DNA from: Gongronella butleri
Lineage: Eukaryota > Mucoromycota > Mucoromycetes > Mucorales > Cunninghamellaceae
Length of the DNA: 64,000 nt
Direction of reading: 5' to 3'
Assembly: GCA_025201375.1 (NCBI GenBank)
Contig: JAIWZP010000003.1
Coordinates: 248,001 to 312,000, forward strand
Shown: one piece after another, positions 10,860 to 23,359 of the stretch
Layout: each line of letters starts with the position of its first letter
Numbering within the stretch: the stretch's first letter is position 1
The notes under the pieces: model-generated
What the model saw: the letters and a program-made list of their open reading frames with translations, nothing else
Database searches by the model: none
Told to the model about the DNA's origin: nothing
Position numbers and translations under genes: made by a program

Positions 10860-12650
10860 TTAAGCAATGATATTGATGACCTTGTTGATCCATCGCTTCC
10901 AAAGGGGCTTATTGGCATTGTCCTCGTCATCGGCATCGATGTCATTGTTGCTGACCTTGAGTGTACCTGTTTCAAAGTCCATGTCGGCGGCCTTGACAAA
11001 GGCAGGGCGACGGATGGCCTTGTGGCCAATGTACAGGACAAGGGCGAGGATCAGACCAATGTACGAGCCAATGACATTGGCAGCGCTGATGGGGGCGATG
11101 AATTCCTGGTAGCCCTGGAACAGGACGACAATGACGCCAATGACGATGACGAAAATGTCGGCGAAGGGGAACAGCGGGGCGACGTAGGGCAAGGCGGACA
11201 CGGGTCGGCCCTGGGCGGCGAGGCCTTGGCGGAAGCGCACGTGGGTGATGGAGATACTGATCCAGGTGATCAAGCCAGCGAGCGAGGTGAGGCGCGTGAG
11301 CCACGTAAAGACAACACCGGAGCCAAAGAGCGAGGTGAGGAACGCGAGGCAGCCAACAAAGCACGAGGTGAGGACGGCGTAGATGGGGACACCAAAGCGG
11401 TTGACGCGCGCAAAGAATTTGGGCACGTAACCATCCTCGGCAAGACGCATGAGCGTGCGGCTGGACGAGTACACGCCCGAGTTACCAGCGGAGATCATGG
11501 TGATGAGAATAATGGCATTCATGATGTCGGCAGCGCTCTGCGCACCGGCCATCTGGAACACGAGTGTAAAGGGCGACACGGCGACGTTGCTGGAGCCATC
11601 GAGCAAATTGGGATCCGTGTAGGGGATGCAAAGACCAATGATCAGCATCGACAAGATGTAAAACAGCACAATGCGGACAAACACCTGCTTGACCGCCGAA
11701 GGGATCGTCTTGTGCGGGTTTTGCGTCTCGCCCGCGGAAATACCGACCATTTCAACACCATTGTACGAGAACGCGGCCGTAATGAACACGTTGAACACGC
11801 CCAAAAAGCCATTGGGGAACGCACCGCCTTCCAAATGGAAGTTGCTGACGCCAATGTACACGCCGCCGAGCGCGCCTGTGTCCACGCAAATACCAATGAT
11901 GATAAAGGCCACGATCGTCAAGATCTTGACAAAGCTGATCCAGTATCTTATTTAAGAAAAAAAAATGAGGAAAATGGAGCAAAAATGGAGAAAAAGTGGG
12001 TTAGTCATGGTTTTTTTTTTTTTTGTTTAAAAATCTTTTGCTTACTCAATTTCACCATAACCCTTGACAGCAAAGACGTTGATGAGAACGAGGATGACGA
12101 GACAAATGACGGACCAAATGACGCTGTTGACACTTGTAATCCAAAATTCCATGATCATGGCGACACCAGTGAGTTCGACGGCAACGCCAACGGCCCAATT
12201 ACACCAGTAGAGCACGGAGACCATGAAGCCAAGCGAGGGATCGACGAAGCGGCCGGCAAAATGGCCAAAGCTGCCGTGGACGGGCATGTACGTGGCCATT
12301 TCACCAAGACTCATCATGACGCAGAAAACAAGGATACCGACAATGCCGTAACCGACAATGGCACCACCAGGACCACCCGCGGCAATGGCCTTGCCCGAGG
12401 ACATAAACAGACCCGTACCTGTAAAACAGAAAAAAAAATGAGTTATTTTTTCGTCCTCTTGACATGAATGATGGCTCTGTCACGTACCAATCGTCCCGCC
12501 TAAAGCAATCATCGCGATGTGACGAGACTTGAGGCCACGTTTGAGCTGGTGTGCATGCTGTTGATCACCGTCATTGGAATTGACGATGGATTCAGAGGTG
12601 GCGAGCGAGGTCGCGTAATCTTCTTTCAATACTTTTTCGTTAAAAGACAT
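10860..12650 (-). CDS. Amino-acid permease (yeast amino acid transporter family, APC superfamily)
   Basis: Three exons on the minus strand: 12650-12488, 12418-12046, 11946-10860. They sum to 1623 nt, or 540 aa. It is a plasma-membrane H+/amino-acid symporter of the Gap1/Lyp1/Can1 family. A hydrophilic cytosolic N-terminus (about 1–40) precedes the first membrane segment. That segment has the family signature GGTIGTGLF at 51–59. SAGETQNPHKTIPSAVKQV matches the loop signature before a later membrane segment. About 12 hydrophobic segments can be traced, and a charged C-tail ends in NKVINIIA. The start at 12650 (MSFNEK) is preferred, though an in-frame ATG four codons upstream (12662) exists. Splice sites: the first donor splits GGTIG|GT and the second intron splits GEIE. 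Substrate specificity cannot be told. Confidence 0.93.
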
Positions 12651-14900
12651 AATGCAATACAATTAAAGAGGCAGGAAGACGGCAACAATAAAAATAAAGG
12701 TGGAGGAGAGAGAGAGGGATATAAAAAGAAGAGAGAAAAACGGCTAATTCTTTGTCGTGGCCAGAGACCCGGATGCGCAGCAGTCGAATGTTATTTCTTT
12801 CGCAAAGAGGAGACAATCAAATCTAATAGCAATACTTGAACTTTCTAAAGGATCAAGTATTCAACGAAATATGATGAAAAAATTGCAAAAAAGGGATGAA
12901 AAAGAAAGGAAATAGAAAAAAAAAGGCACCTTTCCATTCTTTAATACAAAATCTTTTTGACTCTCCGTGCAGTGGATCAGGCCTCTTGATCACGTCAAAA
13001 TCTGCCAATAAGATGCATGGCCCGACGACGTACAGAGATAAGCTTTGTTTCTTCCCACCCTCTGGTGATCTCAGGTCGATTAGGTTCAACCATTTTTGTC
13101 CATCTTTTTTTTTTTTTTTGTTGTCTTTTTTTTTTTTTTTTTTGTTGACCGTCCTTGCCTTGACCAAGATTCTTGCTCATACAGCAGTAAATATTGGCAC
13201 GACTTTTTCTTTGAACCAAATTGTCATTGGATCCCGCTCAGATTGATAAAAAGCTGAAAGATGGAAAAAGACGAAGCCAGCCAATCAAACGTCAAACCAA
13301 GGCTGCCCGAATTTTCCATTGACGTTGATCGTCTACCATTTTGGCGAAGGCCCGCCGCCATTTCCCAATGGTCTAGGGCCATTTTCTCGGCGAGGCCGGA
13401 GCTGAGCGGCCTAACCTGCCTAGCCAATTGACAATTGCCTTGCATCGATAGCCCACCATCGCACTTTTGCGCATTGCTCGTTCATTTTCTCGGTCCGTTT
13501 TTTTTCACCCATCGTCGCTCTTTCTATCGCATCTATTGCTTTTCTCGTGCCCGTCGACAATAATAAAAAAAGAATGGTTTTTTCACACTTGCTATCCTCT
13601 GCTGCTCGCACCCAAATGGGCGCCTCGATTTCCTTATTATGGCAACCATTGAATGGCCGCACAGGTAGGGCAAGCCAGAGCAATGGGATGAATTGTGTCA
13701 TTTTCAACGAAATACCGTGATCGCGTGCCATTGAATGACCGCAGGGCCACAAGAGTGGGCTCTATCGAACGAGAGAGCATGCCATTTCTTGATGAATGAG
13801 CCAATAGCTTTGTATAATGGCATTGGCCTCGGCAAACAACAAAAAGACGACAATTCTTTTTTCACACGCTCTTTTTCACACGATATTGGTGTATACGGAA
13901 GCTCAAAAGTCCATCTTCTGCGCAAGGATTGGGTCCAGTTGTGTGGGCTCCATTGTCTGTGGTGCTATTATTATTTTTTCGGCAAAAACAAGAGGAGAAA
14001 AGGAACAAAAAAAGAAGTAACGCGGGACACTTGCAAGCGCCGTGGACGATTTTTTCAGGCAGCCAGCAAACTGCTTTCTTGCACCGCGCGAGGCGCGAGC
14101 GTCACTGCACCCGGCACAAGCAAGAAAATCCGATCAAAGGCGTTGTGCGTGCTTCAACAGCCAAGATCCGTAGGCGCGACTCTATGGGCGTGTTCTTCTC
14201 GTGCAATTCGTCGTTGAAATCAAATCTAAAATTGTCCAATGCTCGCGAATGAAAAAGTAGATTTCGCTTTTTTTTTTTTTTTTTTTTTGTCATTTTTCTT
14301 CATTGTGCATTTATTCATCTTGTGTGCAATTCTGGAGACCCGGGTTTTCAATTTGTGTGTTGCCGACCCCTAAAGCATCGCGAAGGCTGACGTGTGAGGG
14401 ACAAACTATAGTGATTACGCGACGTTTGCGTGCAAAAATTGAAAATCTGATTGCTTCGACTTGTATTGTCCATTCTCTTTTGTCTTTTTTGCCTCATTTT
14501 TTATGCCTTTAACTGTCCAGCGTTGCTCATCGTCAACTTTTGGTATCTTTGCCTTGTTTCGTCAGCGTGTGTTTTGCAAAAAATTGCGATAACCTTCCAA
14601 ATTTTGCGACTTGTGGCTCTCTTTTTTACCTTGGATTTACATGCCAAGATGGCAGCTTCAGCTGGAACGGCTGGCGCAATATCGTGTGGTAAGGTCGAAA
14701 TGGCAATTTTGCCATGATTTGACTATTGCAGTCCAATTTGTGGGTGGAATCTCGCTGATTGGGGCTTCGCGCCGTCGCGTGTCAGTCTTCCTTCCCTCCC
14801 CCCTCGAATTGCATTGAAGATCCGCTTTGGCCAAGCCAAGCCAAACGGCCTGACAGGTGGCGGAATTTGAATTGTCACAGCAAAAAGGCACGGACAATCA
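12651..14900. other. Intergenic region upstream of the permease
   Basis: No supported gene. The permease 5' flank is purine-rich on the plus strand. Poly(T) runs lie at 13108–13143. Scattered open frames (for example 13735–14217) have no domains, no splice context and low-complexity composition. Confidence 0.5.
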
Positions 14901-17030
14901 ATGAAACGCGTCGTCTTTTGGTCTCTTTCACTTGCTTGTCTTTTGTTTATGGCTGCTATGACGACCATACTTTTGCCACTATTGGACACTCTCATACAGC
15001 GTGCGGAGGTCAGTCAAAGTGACTGGTGCACGAAAGTGCACTCTCTCCTCTTTCCTTTTCCTACCCTTTTTTTACGCAAAAATGACGAAAAAAATTGGAC
15101 CTTTGAATCGTCGTAAAGGCAACTAGCAGAATATGTTTCATTCTAACGCTTGCTTTTCTTTTTACATTGCCTCCAACACAAAGTACCACAAACTTGGCGT
15201 GTTTTTCACGACAAATGTAAGAAATCTAGTTTGATGTGCACAGCCTTTTTGTTTTAGCCAAATGACGCGTTTTTTTTTCTTTTCTAGCCGACGTCGGCGC
15301 GCGGTAAGTCTTTGATTAATCATTTAGGATTGGCGCGTGTTTCAAGCTTGTTTGCGATAAATTGTACTTTTGTCTGTATTTATCATGATTCTTTGTTTCT
15401 CTTTGGCCATCTAGAACGACACCAAGTCCGATGGCCACAGCACGATAGCCAATTCGTGCATTAATGGCACGAAACCTGATGGCGAGGTGTCGGGTTGAAC
15501 CGAAGCCAAGGGCTGGGTAATAGAAAAACGCGTGTTGCTTGTTTTGCAGGCTCTGAACGCTGCTTATTCTCAAAGTGCTGTCACTCGGTCGCTTTGACAT
15601 CTGATGAAATGCGCACACCTATCCCTTGCGCCCGCTATCATTCGCCCACCCACAGCGAGCCAATGGTAATAAAAAGAGGCAAAAGGGGACGTGGGTGACA
15701 AAGAAGCATGATCTTACTCTTTTTTCAATAACCAGAAGGAAGAGTGGCAATTGGAGCATGCCATGCGCATGAGCGCTGAGGAGGTCGACTTGCGCAAGGT
15801 AAGAGCATCATCGGACGCGTGTTTATTGAAAAAAGTGTGCAAAAAGAAACCAAAAACACGAATTTATTTCTTTTTTCATCTGTAGGACGCGTACGATCGC
15901 GAATGGCCGACTCTTGCAGCAAGCAGCATTGGGTCGCTTCTGGAAGCGGCTTTTGGGACCAAGAAGAACTAGGGAAAGGGCTGCATGTTCCCAACTAGCA
16001 AAGCCCAGCAAGAGCGCTGCCTCTGAGACGCAAACACAACCTCCTGTCACCACCGGCGCACATGCTCCAGATGGCATAGGGACCGCTGAGGTACGCACTG
16101 AGGGGCGTGCGACGCGATTTGTTGCGAATAATGGCTGAGTTTCTATTTTTATTCAAATTGTCCTTTATTTTTGAAGCAGCAAAGCGAATTTGGTGTCTGG
16201 GCGGTGGTTGACTGGGTCACGTCGGCTTGGATCATTTGCGACAGCGATGTGGATGCCGCATAGAAATCCATGGGCTTGTGCTCGTTCCAAATCTACAACA
16301 TTACATGGTCAATGGTTGATGCGCTCTTTTGGTGATGCTGGCCAAGAGGAGCAACGCGCCCGCTTTCTTGTGTTCGTTCTAGGCTTGGTTTGGGCGGATG
16401 GCAGTGTCACTATCCGTCGCTACACCGGCTTTGTCCAATCCGCTCTGCTGTTTTGCCGCGCGTGACAAGCAGATGATGGAGCTGATCATGGTGAATTGGG
16501 TTACTCTTGGTGATCGCGCGATTTCGGACAGAAAAACCCGCCTGCACATCTCAAGCAGCCATCCCAAGAATGTGTCACGTTTGGAGGTGGCTGTGAGGGA
16601 ATTCTGCGATGATCTCCCTCCCAAGATCGCCAAACTGGACCGCTTACTGAAGAGTATGATGCAGCCAAGGTCACTGTTCACAGTCGAATTCAATTGAAAG
16701 CCGTTCACGACATTCTTTGCGGACCCCAAGGAGAAAGGACCCCGTGCTGCGCGTTTTGGCTCAAGACATCTATCGCATGAACATCTTCTGGGCCGATCCC
16801 ATCCTGGTTTCCATGGGCATGCCGGCGCTTGCGACAATGGCCGAGCTCGGCCAAAAGGCACTACTCTAGGGCCTCGAAAAGGTTTTCGCAGCTTTGCGTG
16901 GGCGACACAAACGCCAATGGCACGGAACGGGCGCTGAGTGTCTACTACAAGACTTTGGCAATGCGCATCCATGATCTGGGTCCCACAATAGGTTCCATTG
17001 ACGCGGCATCGAAGGTGGTGAATTGAGATA
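14901..17030 (+). pseudogene. Unrecognised spliced locus, probably decayed
   Basis: Exon-like pieces are separated by good splice signals but do not join into one frame. At 14901–15008 an N-terminal hydrophobic segment (MKRVVFWSLSLACLLFMAAM) is followed by a GTCAGT donor. Short pieces before the GTAAGA at about 15217 and GTAAGT at about 15305 follow. A segment (about 15736–15798) encoding EEWQLEHAMRMSAEEVDLRK ends at GTAAGA and continues after TCTGTAG with DAYDREWPTLAASSIG. Beyond 15950 the open reading switches frame repeatedly: VWAVVDWVTSAWIICDSD near 16195, then ARDKQMMELIMVNWVTLGDR near 16460, then IYRMNIFWADPILVSMGM near 16770. Protein-like composition with frame changes and stops suggests a pseudogene, or a gene with introns I could not resolve. 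Family unknown. Confidence 0.3.
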
Positions 17031-17529
17031 TCAAGATCGATTTAATAATGAGAAGATAAATAAACAAGAAAAGGGGATGAATGGCCAAGTGGGGAATCTT
17101 CGAGTGCCAGAGGATGGCCAAAAATTGAAAGATGTCGCGCATGCGTGTGCCAAAATGAGCGTGCACGCGATTGTGCACAGTTGCTAAACGGACAATGAAT
17201 GGGATGAGCACGTGGTACAGGGTGATCAAAACTAGGGGGCTATTTTGACTTGTATCCATGTGTAGGCGGACTGAGTGCCAATGGCTGGTATTTGGGCAAG
17301 CTTGCGTTGCTTTCTGCACACAATGGAATAAAGGCTTTTCATATCTTTTGATTCTTTTGTTTTTTTTTTGAGCCTGTTTTCATTCTTTTCTTTTTTTTTT
17401 TTAAATAATAGCGCGTCAAAGCGCGTCCTTCACCACGTTAAGCGCGTCGCTAGCCTTGTTGACGCGTTGTGCGAGAACCAGGGCTAGCTCGCGACAACAT
17501 CTTCTTTTATATTGGTAATGTTGTTTTTT
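17031..17529. other. Intergenic; cluster of GCGCGTC motifs
   Basis: No gene seen. Between about 17410 and 17475 the motif (G/A)GCGCGTC or GACGCGT recurs five times within about 65 bp in an otherwise AT-rich stretch. Confidence 0.45.
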
Positions 17530-17800
17530 TAGACTTTGACGGCTTGTTGTGCTTCCAGGAATTTTTTTTATTTACATCATACCTACCCGCTGATGAACGA
17601 CGCGTCACGGGATGAACTAGAACATCAGTGCGCGGATGACCCCAGCCGATTTCTTTTTTCAGCCCGCAAATGCCAAAAACATCAGATTTATTCTATATTT
17701 TGCATTTATCTCGCCATCTGCTTGGTCGATCCCGATCAAAACTAGCCGCATCGCATTCAGCGCAAGATTTGCAACAAAAAAGTTTATTGACAGGGCATGA
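17530..17800 (+). repeat. R1 repeat fragment
   Basis: Collinear with 33.76–34.0 kb and 55.67–55.95 kb: the TGTGCTTCCAG block, GATGAACGACGCGTCACGG, AAATGCCAAAAACATCAG, GCATTCAGCGCAAGATTTGC and AACAAAAAAG. Truncated on both sides. Confidence 0.65.
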
Positions 17801-18327
17801 CACAGAGATATCACGCGCGTTTTCGCTCTTTTTGCCTTTTTTTTCTAATGTTTAGCATCCATGACGGCATCCATTACCGAATCCAACGCGTCTTTACCAT
17901 CTTTTTCAGCTCTTTATGCGTGCTGCGTGTGCCATGGCTTTCGCTGCCTGGATGTTCGCGGCAAGACTCAAGAGGGGGGTCAACATGGAAATGACGCCAC
18001 AAAATCGGCCCAAAGATGCAATAACTTTTTTCAAAAAGTGAAAAATGAGTCTCTCATGCCATTGTAGTGAATTGTTGGCCTTTGTATGTGGCCATACCGG
18101 GCGTGTAATACACGCATAAATAGTGAATTTGGTACAAATGGACAATTTTTGGACAGAAATGTCAAGAAGGCGTTGATATCCAATGCCAGTAGATTCAAAT
18201 GCAAGTGGCTGTGACTTGATTCCTGGATGAATTGGGTGGTCCTCATGGGCTCACTGGGCATTGTTGTTCTCTCTTTTTTTGAATCCTCTTTTTCTTGTCA
18301 TTCCCCTCTTTTTTACACTTTTCTATT
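17801..18327. other. Intergenic region upstream of mL54
   Basis: No gene recognised. A pyrimidine-rich stretch lies directly upstream of the mL54 ATG. Confidence 0.45.
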
Positions 18328-18840
18328 ATGTTGTCGCTTGTTCGCGCCTCGCTGCGCCCTTCGCTGCGAGCACCCCGATCGTTTGTGCACACGTCGGCCA
18401 CTTTGTCTGCGCAAGCGCCCGCTGAAGGTATGGATCGAGCTTGGACCATTGAGCGAAATGGATCAAATCAAGCGAATTGGCGGCTTTTTTTTGTTGCATT
18501 CCCCATGGATGACAGGTTAGACTGATCTTGTTTCTTTTTCTTATGAATTGTAGGCACCACACAGCCCGCGTCGTCGTCGTCGTCGTCGCCTGCGGCGACT
18601 GCGCCTCGCAAGGCGTCGTCAGTAGCGGCCGGCACGGTGTTGAAGGGTATCAACTTTTTGAAGGAGGGCAAGGACCCTGTTGCGCTCGAGGACGAGCAGT
18701 ACCCAATGTGGCTGTGGGATCTGCTGGACGAGAAGAAGCAGAAGCAAAAGACGACCAAGCCTTCCAATCGCCAATACCATCGCAAGCGCAACAGAGATGC
18801 GATCAAGGGTGCCAACTTTATGCGCGACAAGAAGACATAA
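18328..18840 (+). CDS. Mitochondrial large ribosomal subunit protein mL54
   Basis: Two exons, 18328-18427 and 18554-18840, total 387 nt (128 aa). The N-terminus [19 protein letters not shown] is Arg/Ser/Leu-rich with no acidic residues, as in a mitochondrial targeting peptide. The core [18 protein letters not shown] followed by YPMWLWDLL is the diagnostic block of mL54 (yeast Mrpl37, human MRPL54), a structural protein of the mitochondrial 54S/39S subunit. A Ser/Ala-rich linker separates the two. The basic C-terminus ([19 protein letters not shown]) fits rRNA binding. The intron interrupts the codon for Gly34 between the presequence and the linker. The gene converges on SLA1: the stop codons are 153 bp apart. 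Confidence 0.88.
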
Positions 18841-18993
18841 TCTTTTTGACCTCCCCCATTGCACCCCTTTGCACCCAATTGCCCTCTCATCCTCACGCCC
18901 GTGTACACTATCACCCCATCTTTTTGTCCAATTTTCATGCATGTCCACCTCTCTTTTTTAGAATAAAAAGGTATTGTTTTATTTCTGATCATT

Positions 18994-21900
18994 CTACCAT
19001 CCTTGCCCCTGTTGCTGCGAGAAGCCGGTCTGGCCCACTAGGGATTAACCAAAAAAAAAAAAAAAGTGTGTGTGAGAGACATTTCAAACTCGAAAAATGA
19101 GATTTTTTTTCCCTTTTTTTTCTTTTTTTTTTTTTTTTTTTTTTTTTTTTACGTACATTGCATGGAGCCATTGGGGGTAAAGACGTCGGCATTGGGTGTC
19201 CTGAAGGGTGCGTACTTGTCTCTTGCGCCAGACAATTCTGTCTGCTGGACGCCTGTCATTTGGGGCTGGAGGGTCTGATACAAGGCGGTGGTGGAGCTGC
19301 CAGAGCCAAAAGGATTGTCCGGAGTGGATGCTTGCCAGCCTGTGGGCTGCGGGCGCTGGAAAGCGGACGAATGGAACGCCGCGGGCTGTTGCTGTTGTTG
19401 CTGTTGTGGCATGAATCCGGTGAATTGGGGGTGCATTTGTTGCTGGAGCTGCGGTTGTTGGATGAATCCCGTGGTTTGGGGCATCATGCCTGTCATTTGG
19501 GGTCCCTGGATCATGAGGGGTTGTTGTTGGCCCGTGACCTGGTAGGCGATTTGATGTTGTTGAGGATTGGGCTGGCCCGTGTGTTGCAATTGCTGGATTT
19601 GCAGCTGTTGTTGCTGGATTTGCTGCTGGGCAATGTGATGCTGTTGCTGCATGATCATGCTCTGCTGCTGCTCAATCAATGCCTGCTGGCGCTGCTGTTG
19701 CTGGTATCGCTGCATCTGCTCTTGCATCTTGATGTCATTGAGCGACATGTTTTGGCGTGTTTGGCCGGCAGCAGGGCTAGACGAGCCGGGCAATGCGGCG
19801 CCAGGCCATTGGTGCAGCGACGGGTCGATGGTCTTGTTGGCCGACGCGTACGTGGCCGCCTGTTGTTGTTGTTGTTGTGTTGGTGGTGTTTGCTGGGGCG
19901 ATTGGGCCTGTTGTTGCAGCTGTTGAGCCGGTTGCGCTTGTTGAACCGGTTGAACCGGTTGCACGGGCGATGTCACGGGTGCGGGCGAAGGTGCAGCAGG
20001 CTGAGGCACGGGTTGCGGTTGCAATGGCACGCTCGACGATGCTTGTTCTTGGGCCGTGGGGCGCGGTGCCCACGCATCATCGCTAAATCCGGCCAAATCC
20101 TTGGAAGACGCCGACGACGTGCCGGCGGTCGCGTCGAAATCGCTGCCCAGCAAATCAAGCAGATCAGGGTGCACCTGCTTGGGCGCCGACTTGGCCGGCT
20201 TGGGGCGTGAATCGCCTAAAATGTGGAAAAAAAATAAGGGGAATTGAAATTGAGTTTCGTCCAATTCATGCAATTTCACATCAATCTTTTTTTTTTTTTA
20301 CCTGAGCGCTTGGACGTGTCGCCGAGCATTTCCTTTTGCAGCTTGCGTGCATATTCCTCGTCTGCGCGGATTTGATTTTGGCGTTCCGCGTCGTTTGTGG
20401 CGTCATTTTCTTCATCATCCGAGGGCGGTTCTAGTTTTCCGGTGTCGAGATAGCGTTCGATGCGCCGGATATGTTTTTCCTTGACGCCGAGGCTCTTGAA
20501 TTGCTTGTACGTGAGCCTGTCGAGATCGGTGTCGTCGAGGCGGTCGCCCTGGAACGCGGAGCTGTAGATGAGGGCCTGTTGCATGGGGACGCCCACCTTG
20601 AGGAACCAATCGAACCAATCCCAGCTGGGATTCGGTGTCTTTTTGACAATGGCGACGGCATTGGACGACGATGACAACGACGCGGCGGCTGGTGGTGGGG
20701 AGGAGAACGCCGAGAGAGGCGCAGCAGAAGCACCAGCCATTGGGCGTGGCGGCATCTCGGGCGTTCTTTCTGCAGATGCCACTTGTCTTTGCTGCTTGGG
20801 CTTCTCGCCCGACAAGGTGCCTAGCGGCAGATTGTTGCGACGCTCGACCCACCGGATGTCCTCGCTCGACATTTTGTCCACAGGCACGTCGATCTTGACA
20901 CCATTGGACTTGTGCAGCCGCAGCTTGCCGTCGGAAAACGACAAGTATTGCGCATCCACACGGAACGACCCGCTGCGGTCCGTCCACGTGCGCAATCGAT
21001 CGGGATCAGGCTCTGGAGGGTTTGATAAAAGAGGAATTGAATCAATTTTTTTTGTCTTTTTTATCTTCTTTTTCACTTTTTTTTGGGGGGGGGAATGTAA
21101 GACTTACTTGGCAAAGCATCACGTGCGGCGGCAGCGCTTCGTGCTTGTTCCTAAAAAAAAAAATTTTTTTTGTGAACAATTCAAAAAAAAATCCAATTTA
21201 AAAAATCGAGTTTTTTTTTTTACGCGTTCTCTCTTGCGTCGCTCCTCTTCCATTTGGCGCTGTCGCTCGATTTCCTGGCGCTGAGCGGCTTCCTGCGCCT
21301 TTCTGCGTCGTTCGCGTTCCTCGTCGTCGCGGCGATGGCGGTCCTCTTCTTCCTGGCGGCGCTGCATCTCTTTGCGCTCGTTTTCGGCGATCTGGCGCTC
21401 GAGGGCGAGGTGTTCCTGGCGCTCAGGGTCGCGATTGCGCAGGTATTCCTCGACCTCGTCGTGTGCGGCGGTGTCGACGTCGGCGTCGTCGTCACTGGCG
21501 GCGGCATTGGCGGCTGCGACGGCGAGGGTGGTTGGGGCTGGGCGCGGGGGCAGCGACGGGTGGACGTGGTGGGCGTGGTGGTGATCTTGTTGCTGCTCAG
21601 GGGCGGCGTCTTCATCGGTGAATTGAATGTATGCGCTGGGCACAATGCCTGCACGGCCATCGGTGGTTTCCACATGCCACCAGCCATCGTCACGGTCAGC
21701 GTCGGTCACAAGCACCTGCTCATTCTCCTGCACAGCCACCTCGTCACCGCCTTGCGCTTCAAAATCGTAAAGGGAGATCGCCCATCGCGCGGCATTGGCA
21801 TTGGCATTGGCCGCTGGACTGGCAGCAGGCATGGGCGGCTGCGCAATGGCTGGAGACGGCGCCGACATGGACGAGATGGGCGTGGTGGGCGTCATCATGG

Positions 21901-23134
21901 CCGGCGAGGACGCATTGACGTGTGTGCCTGCGCGCTGAGCCGCCTGGCGCGACTCGCTGATCTTGTTGATGATGGCCTTGGCCTCGGATTTCGACGACGC
22001 CTGCAAATCCAGAACAACGCGGCCTTGATCAATCTCAATATGAAGCACCTTGCCATCCATCAGGTATTTCGCCACATCAAGAATCGCATATTGCTGCACA
22101 GGTGACGCCTTGTCCGTCTCGCTGCCAAAACACAATAACGCATTCCCAACAAGCAAATTGCCCTTGCTCTTCTTTTTCTTTTTCTTCGCCGCATCATAAA
22201 CATGCACGGTCCACGATTGCGCTTCATCATCCACGTCAGGTTTCTATAGAAAATGGGAATAAAATAGATAAAAGAAAAAATGGCGTCAAAAAAAAGAAAA
22301 AGCTGAGCACGTGTGCGGGGGCGGCCCGCTAGGTCGCCCAAATAGGCAATTGTGTTCGTGCCATCGTCGGGTAAAAAAAATTGAGTGTCCTTACGACGGT
22401 AGCCAGGGGAGAGGACGACGAAGTTGTTGGCGTAGCAATAGCTGTCTGGACAACGGGCGGCGCAATGGCCACGGGAGGCGGCACCATCGAAGCTGGAGAA
22501 GGTTGTTGTTGTTCCTCGACTGCTGCTTCTGGCGCAGCATTGCCGTCGTCGTCCATGTCCTGCACGTAATTCGACGGCACCAAGCCCAATTCGCCTGTTT
22601 CCAGCTTGACCAGGAACCAGTCGGGATCGTCGCGCTCCAAGACCCACATCTCTTGGCCCTCCACAAGGTTCAATTCCTCTTCCTGTCGTGCTTCATAATC
22701 GTACTCGGCAATCACTTTGCCAACAGGTTGAACCTAGCGGCCAAAAATGAGAAAAATGCATCCCGTGTGAGTGTGTGCTTCATTCATATCTTTTTTTTTT
22801 TTTTTTTTTTTGCTGGGCTCTTTTTTGGGGTTATGCTTCTTGGCGCTTCTTCTCCTTTGCTATTTTCCCTCTTTTTTCTACTTTTGCCCTATCCATTTCT
22901 GCCTTTTTTTCATTTCAATGCCACTTTTTCTTGTTTTTTTACCTGTTCGACATAGCTGGCAGGCACAAGGCCCACAGGCCCGGGCTCTTCGTTGCGTTGC
23001 TTCACCTCGACTTTCCACCATTCATCGTCTTCCTTTTCAATCACGTATAAAATGTCGTTTTCTTGAATGGCAATCTCGTCTGGCGTGCGCGGCTCATAGT
23101 CGTACAGCGCCTGGCACACGTCTAAATATTTCAT
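18994..23134 (-). CDS. SLA1: Sla1-like endocytic adaptor (three SH3, SHD1, SAM-like SHD2, LxxQxTG repeats)
   Basis: Seven exons: 23134-22943, 22733-22395, 22243-21224, 21150-21108, 21012-20302, 20215-19157, 19037-18994. They sum to 3408 nt (1135 aa). Sla1 links clathrin-mediated endocytosis to Arp2/3 actin assembly at cortical patches. Two N-terminal SH3 domains (about 5–62 and 66–122; ALYDYEPRTPDEIAIQENDI and AEYDYEARQEEELNLVEGQE) are followed by a linker and a third SH3 (about 332–388; ISLYDFEAQGGDEVAVQEN). A charged Glu/Arg coiled coil follows. SHD1 (about 543–590) binds NPFxD endocytic signals. A SAM-like SHD2 (about 655–720; SWDWFDWFLKVGV) comes next. The C-terminus is Gln-rich with repeated QxTG-type motifs, targets of Prk1/Ark1 kinases in yeast. 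The last 44-nt exon was recovered from a GTACGT donor and CCCTAG acceptor. It adds LGQTGFSQQQGQGW, another motif copy. Reading straight on would stop after MQCT. Shares a 225-bp divergent promoter with MCM10. Confidence 0.93.
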
Positions 23135-23359
23135 GGCTCGCCAGGGGAAGGGGGGTCTAAAAGGTTGTAAAAAAAAGTGAAAAAGAAAAAGAAAAAAAAG
23201 AAAAGAAAAAGAGAGCTTTTTTGGGCGGTCGATCTTTTTTGCAACCACCTCAATTACCCTTTTGGGGCATCCGCCTAAATTTTATTTCAAGCGCGCGCGG
23301 TCCAATTCGGGGTTTCTTTCTTTTTCTTTCGTGTTTTTTTTTGTTTGTTTCCTCCGTTC
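23135..23359. promoter_or_regulatory. Bidirectional promoter between SLA1 and MCM10
   Basis: A 225-bp interval between two divergent start codons. Purine-rich on the left and pyrimidine-rich on the right, so each gene has a pyrimidine-rich leader in its own sense. Confidence 0.5.

Noticed and set aside
10833..12467. 544-codon plus-strand open frame
   Set aside because: It lies antisense to the permease. Its charged, repetitive composition is what an antisense read of membrane-helix codons gives. The minus strand has splice sites, family motifs and 12 hydrophobic segments.
13735..14217. 160-codon open frame
   Set aside because: Mixed composition, no recognisable motif, no neighbouring splice signals. 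Probably chance.
19158..20210. 350-codon plus-strand open frame
   Set aside because: Antisense of the Gln-rich SLA1 exon. Its Leu/Arg/Cys-rich composition is a shadow of CAG/CAA codons.
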